Positions 34,320 through 37,595 of a stretch of DNA of 37,595 bases are shown one piece after another. The stretch lies in assembly GCA_033557835.1 (NCBI GenBank), contig JAWQRO010000504.1:1-37595 (forward strand), in the 5' to 3' direction. The translations under genes were made by a program, and so were the position numbers. Position 1 is the first letter of the stretch. The number at the start of each line of letters is the position of its first letter. The notes beneath the pieces were generated by a model. The model was not told the origin of the DNA. It did no database searches and saw only the letters and a list, made by a program, of their open reading frames with translations. Source of the stretch: Helochares maculicollis (Eukaryota; Arthropoda; Insecta; Coleoptera; Hydrophilidae).

Positions 34320-34574
34320 GTTTGTGATTTATGATGTAACCCCCTTGTTGCGGCGGTAATATAAAGCGATATTCTTTCGAGGTCACCTTCGATATCCAGT
34401 TCAAAAAACAATGTGCTAGAATAAAATTTTACATAAATGGTTGTTGATGTTCCTTTTTCTGTTTTTATGTTATTCGGAAGGTTTTGTGTTCACGAAATCA
34501 TTTTATCTCGTGATTATGACAGATCTAACGCTTTGTTTTGATTGTGATGCCGGTATTTTATAGAGATAAAGGCG
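34320..34574. repeat. Subrepeat A (copy 1, first)
   Basis: Key blocks are GTTTGTGATTTATGATGTAA, TTGTTGCGGCGGTAATATAA, AGCGATATTCTTTCGAGGTC, CAGATCTAACGCTTTGTTTT and GATTGTGATGCCGGTATTTT. It is most like subrepeat C in its second half (AACGCTTTGTTTTGATTGTGATGCCGGT is shared with one mismatch or fewer over most of it), consistent with duplication of an A-B pair. Confidence 0.78.
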
Positions 34575-34835
34575 ATGTATGATGTAATCGTCTTTCTTGC
34601 GGCGGAAGATAGTATTACAAAGCGATATTTTTTCGAGGTCACGTTCTGTTTTAAATGATTCGAAAAAACGGGAAGCTATAAAATTTGGCTTTAATTGTTG
34701 TTTATGTTCTTTTTCTGTGTCTCTTTGATAAGGATGATTTTGCGTTCATGAAAAAATTTAATCTTCAAGGTTTTGAAGACTAACGACGTTTTAGATTGTG
34801 ATGCCGTTATTTTTATAGCAATAACGGTGCCGTTG
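34575..34835. repeat. Subrepeat B (copy 1, second)
   Basis: Key blocks are ATGATGTAATCGTCTTTCTT, GCGGCGGAAGATAGTATTAC, AAAGCGATATTTTTTCGAGG, CGTTCTGTTTTAAATGATTC and TCTCTTTGATAAGGATG. It ends in a hairpin (34804-34827). It is closest to subrepeat D. Confidence 0.78.
34804..34827. repeat. Conserved hairpin in subrepeat B
   Basis: Perfect 8-bp arms CCGTTATT and AATAACGG around the loop TTTATAGC. The identical 24 bases occur in subrepeat D (35772-35795), while flanking bases differ between the two. Subrepeats A and C have a related segment starting CCGGT that does not pair. Confidence 0.85.
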
Positions 34836-35340
34836 TGCCTGCAAAATATTCTTTAAGCCAGCATGGTTTATCTGCATCATTTCAATTACACCAGGAGTCC
34901 CAAAAACAAGGAGCACGTGTGGGATCAATTTTTTAGTACTTTTTCATTTTGATTTTATTTTACTATTTACGATTATACAAGTTTGCTAAACTAGAGAGGT
35001 ATAAGCTTTATTGAAGTTTTTGTTAAATTCAACGGCAGCTAATAAGATATTCAATTTATAATTATTTTACAATTTACTTAATTTGAAATTTAACATCTTT
35101 TGGATTCTTCGTATAATTATTATGGTTTATTTGAAGCTAATTGCGTTCCCGGCTTCTCGAAGATCATTTGTCCCTTCTGTCGATATTTGTTAAATCGAGT
35201 CACAAATTTATTTTTGTGATTTGAATTTAAGTCGCTTTTGACTTAAAACTAAAACGGTAAAATAAATGCAGTTTGTTATTGACAAAGGCGTATTATTGCA
35301 ATTTTGTACTGACTAATTTTCACTTTACAAATATGAATTA

Positions 35341-35564
35341 GTTTGCGATACACGATATAATCACCTTTCATGCGGCGGAAGATGGTAACATAAAATGAAA
35401 TTCTCGCAAGGTCAGGCGCTGTCTACTGCAACGTGCTTCAATAAAATTTGACATATTTTTGTTTATGTTCTTTTTTCTGTTTCTATTTTGTCGGATCTAG
35501 CGCTTTGTTTTGATTGTGATGCCGGTCTTTTTATAGAGGTAAAGGTGACGTTACTTTGCGAGGT
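35341..35564. repeat. Subrepeat C (copy 2, first)
   Basis: Key blocks are GTTTGCGATACACGATATAA, CATGCGGCGGAAGATGGTAA, GTTTATGTTCTTTTTTCTGT, TCGGATCTAGCGCTTTGTTT and GATTGTGATGCCGGTCTTTT. It is shorter than A and has lost the stretch equivalent to TTCACGAAATCATTTTATC of A. Confidence 0.76.
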
Positions 35565-35801
35565 ATGAAATAATCGTCTTTATTCCGGCCGAAGATAGTA
35601 GTACGAAGCGATTTGTTTTCGAGGTCGCGTTCTGTTTTAAATGATTCGAAAATACGCGGAGCTATAAAATTTGACTGTATTTTTGTTTCTCTTTGATAAA
35701 GACGTTTTTGCGTTTATGAAACAATTTAATCTCGAAGTTTTGAAATATCTAACGACGTTCTAATTGTGCTGCCGTTATTTTTATAGCAATAACGGTTCCG
35801 T
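35565..35801. repeat. Subrepeat D (copy 2, second)
   Basis: Key blocks are ATGAAATAATCGTCTTTATT, CCGGCCGAAGATAGTAGTAC, GTTTTCGAGGTCGCGTTCTG, TTTTAAATGATTCGAAAATA, TTTCTCTTTGATAAAGACG and ATCTAACGACGTTC, then the hairpin at 35772-35795. It aligns with B along nearly its whole length. Confidence 0.78.
35772..35795. repeat. Conserved hairpin in subrepeat D
   Basis: Identical over 24 bases to the hairpin of subrepeat B (arms CCGTTATT/AATAACGG, loop TTTATAGC). Preceding bases GCTG against GATG and following TTCCGTT against TGCCGTT show divergence just outside it. Confidence 0.85.
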
Positions 35802-35880
35802 TGAATGTGTATAATATTCTTTAACCTAGCATGGTCTATCGGGGACATTTCGATTATGCCAGGAGTCCCAAATTAGCCAA

Positions 35881-36111
35881 ATCTTCAAAATTTTTATTTA
35901 TACTTAGAAAATATCAGGTCGTGCTCACATTAGCGTTATTGAAGTTAAGTATTGAAAATTAATTCTGCAACATATTTACTTATTGCCAATGACACTCAAC
36001 AAACTTCAGACAAGCAGTGGTGATTATCTGAAAAAGTGTTTTCATCGTGTTATACTGCTCTGTTCAATCTATCAAATGTTATATACAAGAAATATGGAAA
36101 ACCGCCAAACA
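35881..36111. other. AT-rich spacer before the mariner remnant
   Basis: No gene or repeat is clear. The start (CAAATCTTCAAAATTTTTATTTATAC) may be a decayed beginning of a third ~1-kb unit. Confidence 0.4.
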
Positions 36112-36794
36112 AATACCAAGGTATGAAATTACTATATAAATTGTCATGATTCGCAAACAAAAAAAATAACTCTCGCTGTAATAGAAGTTTACTCAATAAG
36201 CTGTTTCTAGTTGTTACTGGGAAATGGGAAAAATTGAAACATGTAGCAGTTTTTACATTGTGAAGTGCCAGGAGGTAAGAAGTGAAATTATGTCCAGAAT
36301 CCTAAGAGCCAGTACAAATCATGAGTAATTCAAGCAACAACACCCACATCAACCGTAAGACTGATTCTCTTTGGCAGAAATGCTCTGTGGTTGGTAGTAC
36401 TAGAGGGGTATGGTCTATAATATAGGTGCTAAAACTTGTGGAATACATTATTACTAAATGGTATCAGCAAAAGTTAATAAATCTGAACCGACTGCTGCTC
36501 GAAAAAATGCTAGAATACCGAAAATAGGCATTCTTTTCACAGCAATGATCCATCGCATGGAGTATAATTCGCGATGGGAAGTTCTGTATTATGCTATTTA
36601 CTCACCAAGCTTGGCTCCTTCTCATTAACACTAGTTTGAGTCGATGTGTCTCGTATGTGCTGAGGAGAGATTTTTTGTGTGAAGACGTGATAATATTCAC
36701 AAATTGCCCGAGAATGAAAAAAATGTAGTATATGAGGTGGAATGTATCATATTGTTTCATTTAAAATTTGCATATTAGTCTTGTACACCTAGTA
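36112..36794 (+). mobile_element. Decayed mariner-family (Tc1/mariner) DNA transposon
   Basis: The right end reads CTTGTACACCTAG then TA (36780-36794). This is the inverse of the AGGTGTACAAG terminal repeat typical of mauritiana-type mariners, next to a TA target site. The left end is uncertain. TACCAAGGTATGAAATTAC near 36110 could be a damaged left terminal repeat, giving about 0.68 kb against about 1.3 kb for an intact element. The interior holds transposase fragments in shifting frames. Much of the N-terminal DNA-binding half is missing or unrecognisable. The element is non-autonomous and long dead. Confidence 0.85.
36295..36745 (+). pseudogene. Mariner transposase pseudogene, catalytic and C-terminal parts
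   Basis: Fragments in the expected order lie in different frames: NPK...STVRLILFG (about 36299-36365); TKWYQQKLINLNRLLLEK and a stop after EYRK (36453-36527); HSNDPSH (36538-36558), matching the family HDNAPSH motif with the catalytic Asp changed to Ser; WEVLYYAIYSPSLAPSH then stop (36575-36628), matching the WEVL-PPYSPDLAPSDYH region with both Asp residues lost; and HKLPENEK (36698-36721), matching the C-terminal HKLPERW motif. Frameshifts, stops, a missing segment before HKLPE and altered catalytic residues exclude activity. In intact members the protein cuts and joins DNA at TA sites via a DDD triad. Confidence 0.9.
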
Positions 36795-37595
36795 GTATAT
36801 TGCTGTCCAAGTCTTTTAATAATGAAAAATTTTTGCTGAACAGTGTTTTTATTAGTTAATCTAATTTTAAAATAGATTATGTAATATAATTAATTTAAAA
36901 AATAAGCATTACTTAGTTATTGTTCATTAAAATACTTGTAAAAAAAGTTTAAACCCCTTTTTAATTTTGTTTGAATCGAATTATTATTTTAGTTATTTTG
37001 ATCATTTTTTTTTATTACGTTGCAATCATCTTATAATGAATGTAATGAAAAAGATTACAAGTAGACCAATTTTCAGTACATTAGACAACATGCATAGTTT
37101 AGCTGATATAAAATTGTTATAGTTTGATTTCAAATGTTAAATGTGAAGTAGGCCATATTCTAATTCAAACAATTTTTTTTTAAATTTATTTACGGTATTT
37201 ATTTTTTGAATGTAGTTATAATATCCATTTGATTTTGTACAATATTCATTACTTAAATATTTTTATAGATTTACAAAATGATTTTGTTCTTGCAATTCTG
37301 AAAACAATTTCGCTTATTTCTCAAAACTGCATTATACAATATATTCATTTCATTTATTATATTTTCCGTGTTCCAGAAATATTCTATTGTGAATATCATC
37401 TCATCTCATATATTCCCTATTTACTCGCTTTCGGCTTATATTATCTCTTGTTCAATAAAAAAATTAGCCTTGTGATTATTTATACCAAGAGTTAACATTT
37501 TAGGTCACTTGAATTTTGACATTTTAACTCTTGCTGATAATTTCATCTGAATGGTATATGAAACGTAAATAATAAGCAATAAATTAGTCTTTTAT
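36795..37595. other. Very AT-rich tail of the window
   Basis: Long A/T tracts and no recognisable gene. The 88-codon plus-strand frame at 37229-37495 encodes an Ile/Tyr/Phe/Leu-rich peptide expected from AT-rich sequence. It looks superficially membrane-like but has no family signature. Confidence 0.55.

Larger units (their letters stand above)
33900..34905. repeat. Copy 1 of a ~1-kb tandem unit
   Basis: It begins with AACAAGTGCACGTGT, which aligns with AACAAGGAGCACGTGT at about 34904, and later with TGTTATCGACAAAGGG (matching TGTTATTGACAAAGGC near 35274). It contains two related subrepeats (34320-34574 and 34575-34835), then a tail ATTCTTTAAGCCAGCATGGT...CCAGGAGTCCCA (about 34850-34900) that recurs after the second copy. 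The period is about 0.98-1.0 kb. No open frame is conserved between copies. Confidence 0.78.
34906..35880. repeat. Copy 2 of a ~1-kb tandem unit
   Basis: It starts at the second GCACGTG landmark. After an AT-rich region with the shared TTTACTATTTACGATTATAC and TTTGCTAAACT blocks, it carries subrepeats C and D. It ends in the tail ATTCTTTAACCTAGCATGGT...CCAGGAGTCCCA (about 35817-35870), then AAATTAGCC. A third, largely decayed unit may begin after 35870. Confidence 0.76.

Noticed and set aside
37229..37495. 88-codon hydrophobic frame resembling a membrane protein
   Set aside because: The hydrophobicity follows from T-rich codons in very AT-rich DNA; no family signature.

Overview
The window looks like a long non-coding stretch, intergenic or intronic, from an animal nuclear genome, most likely an arthropod and probably an insect. 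The DNA is strongly AT-rich by eye, and stop codons are dense in all six frames. There are no bacterial-style gene packs, ribosome binding sites or operons. The one element I recognise with confidence is a decayed mariner-family transposon (about 36.1-36.8 kb), which fits an insect genome. I found no complete protein-coding gene, rRNA, tRNA or CRISPR array. The longest open frames (about 100-133 codons) are about what chance gives in DNA of this composition, and none shows a domain I recognise.

Layout. 0-9 kb: AT-rich DNA with two degenerate minisatellites (1-213, 16-bp period; 1906-2091, 17-bp period), blocks rich in homeodomain-type ATTA motifs, and a weak TATA/initiator arrangement near 6.4 kb. 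9.2-9.5 kb: a GC-richer island with a run of short perfect inverted repeats. 9.9-11.4 kb: three diverged, head-to-tail copies of a roughly 640-bp unit, each with a better-conserved core that also reads as a related peptide on the minus strand. A perfect 14-bp-arm inverted repeat lies between the first two. 12.8-13.6 kb: a short degenerate array, then a TAATTA-rich block with a perfect inverted repeat. 16.5-17.4 kb: three diverged copies of a GAGCGAAGCGAG-headed repeat. 19.4-19.6 kb: another 16-bp-period array. 22.4-23.3 kb: a homeodomain-site-rich block, followed by a possible exon at 23.5-23.6 kb. 27.2 kb: a (TA)n microsatellite. 28.0 kb: a tRNA-like fragment. 31.0 kb: a possible short intron. 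32.5-33.06 kb: the most GC-rich block, with regulatory character. 33.9-35.9 kb: two tandem copies of a roughly 1-kb unit, each holding two related subrepeats of about 220-255 bp. 36.1-36.8 kb: the mariner remnant. The end of the window is very AT-rich.

The most interesting structure is the set of old, diverged tandem duplications (9.9-11.4, 16.5-17.4 and 33.9-35.9 kb). In each, short cores look better preserved than the DNA around them. They could be duplicated enhancers, non-coding RNA units, small exons or simply decaying satellite-like repeats; sequence alone cannot decide. All copies, palindromes and alignments were found by eye, so percent identities and boundaries are approximate.
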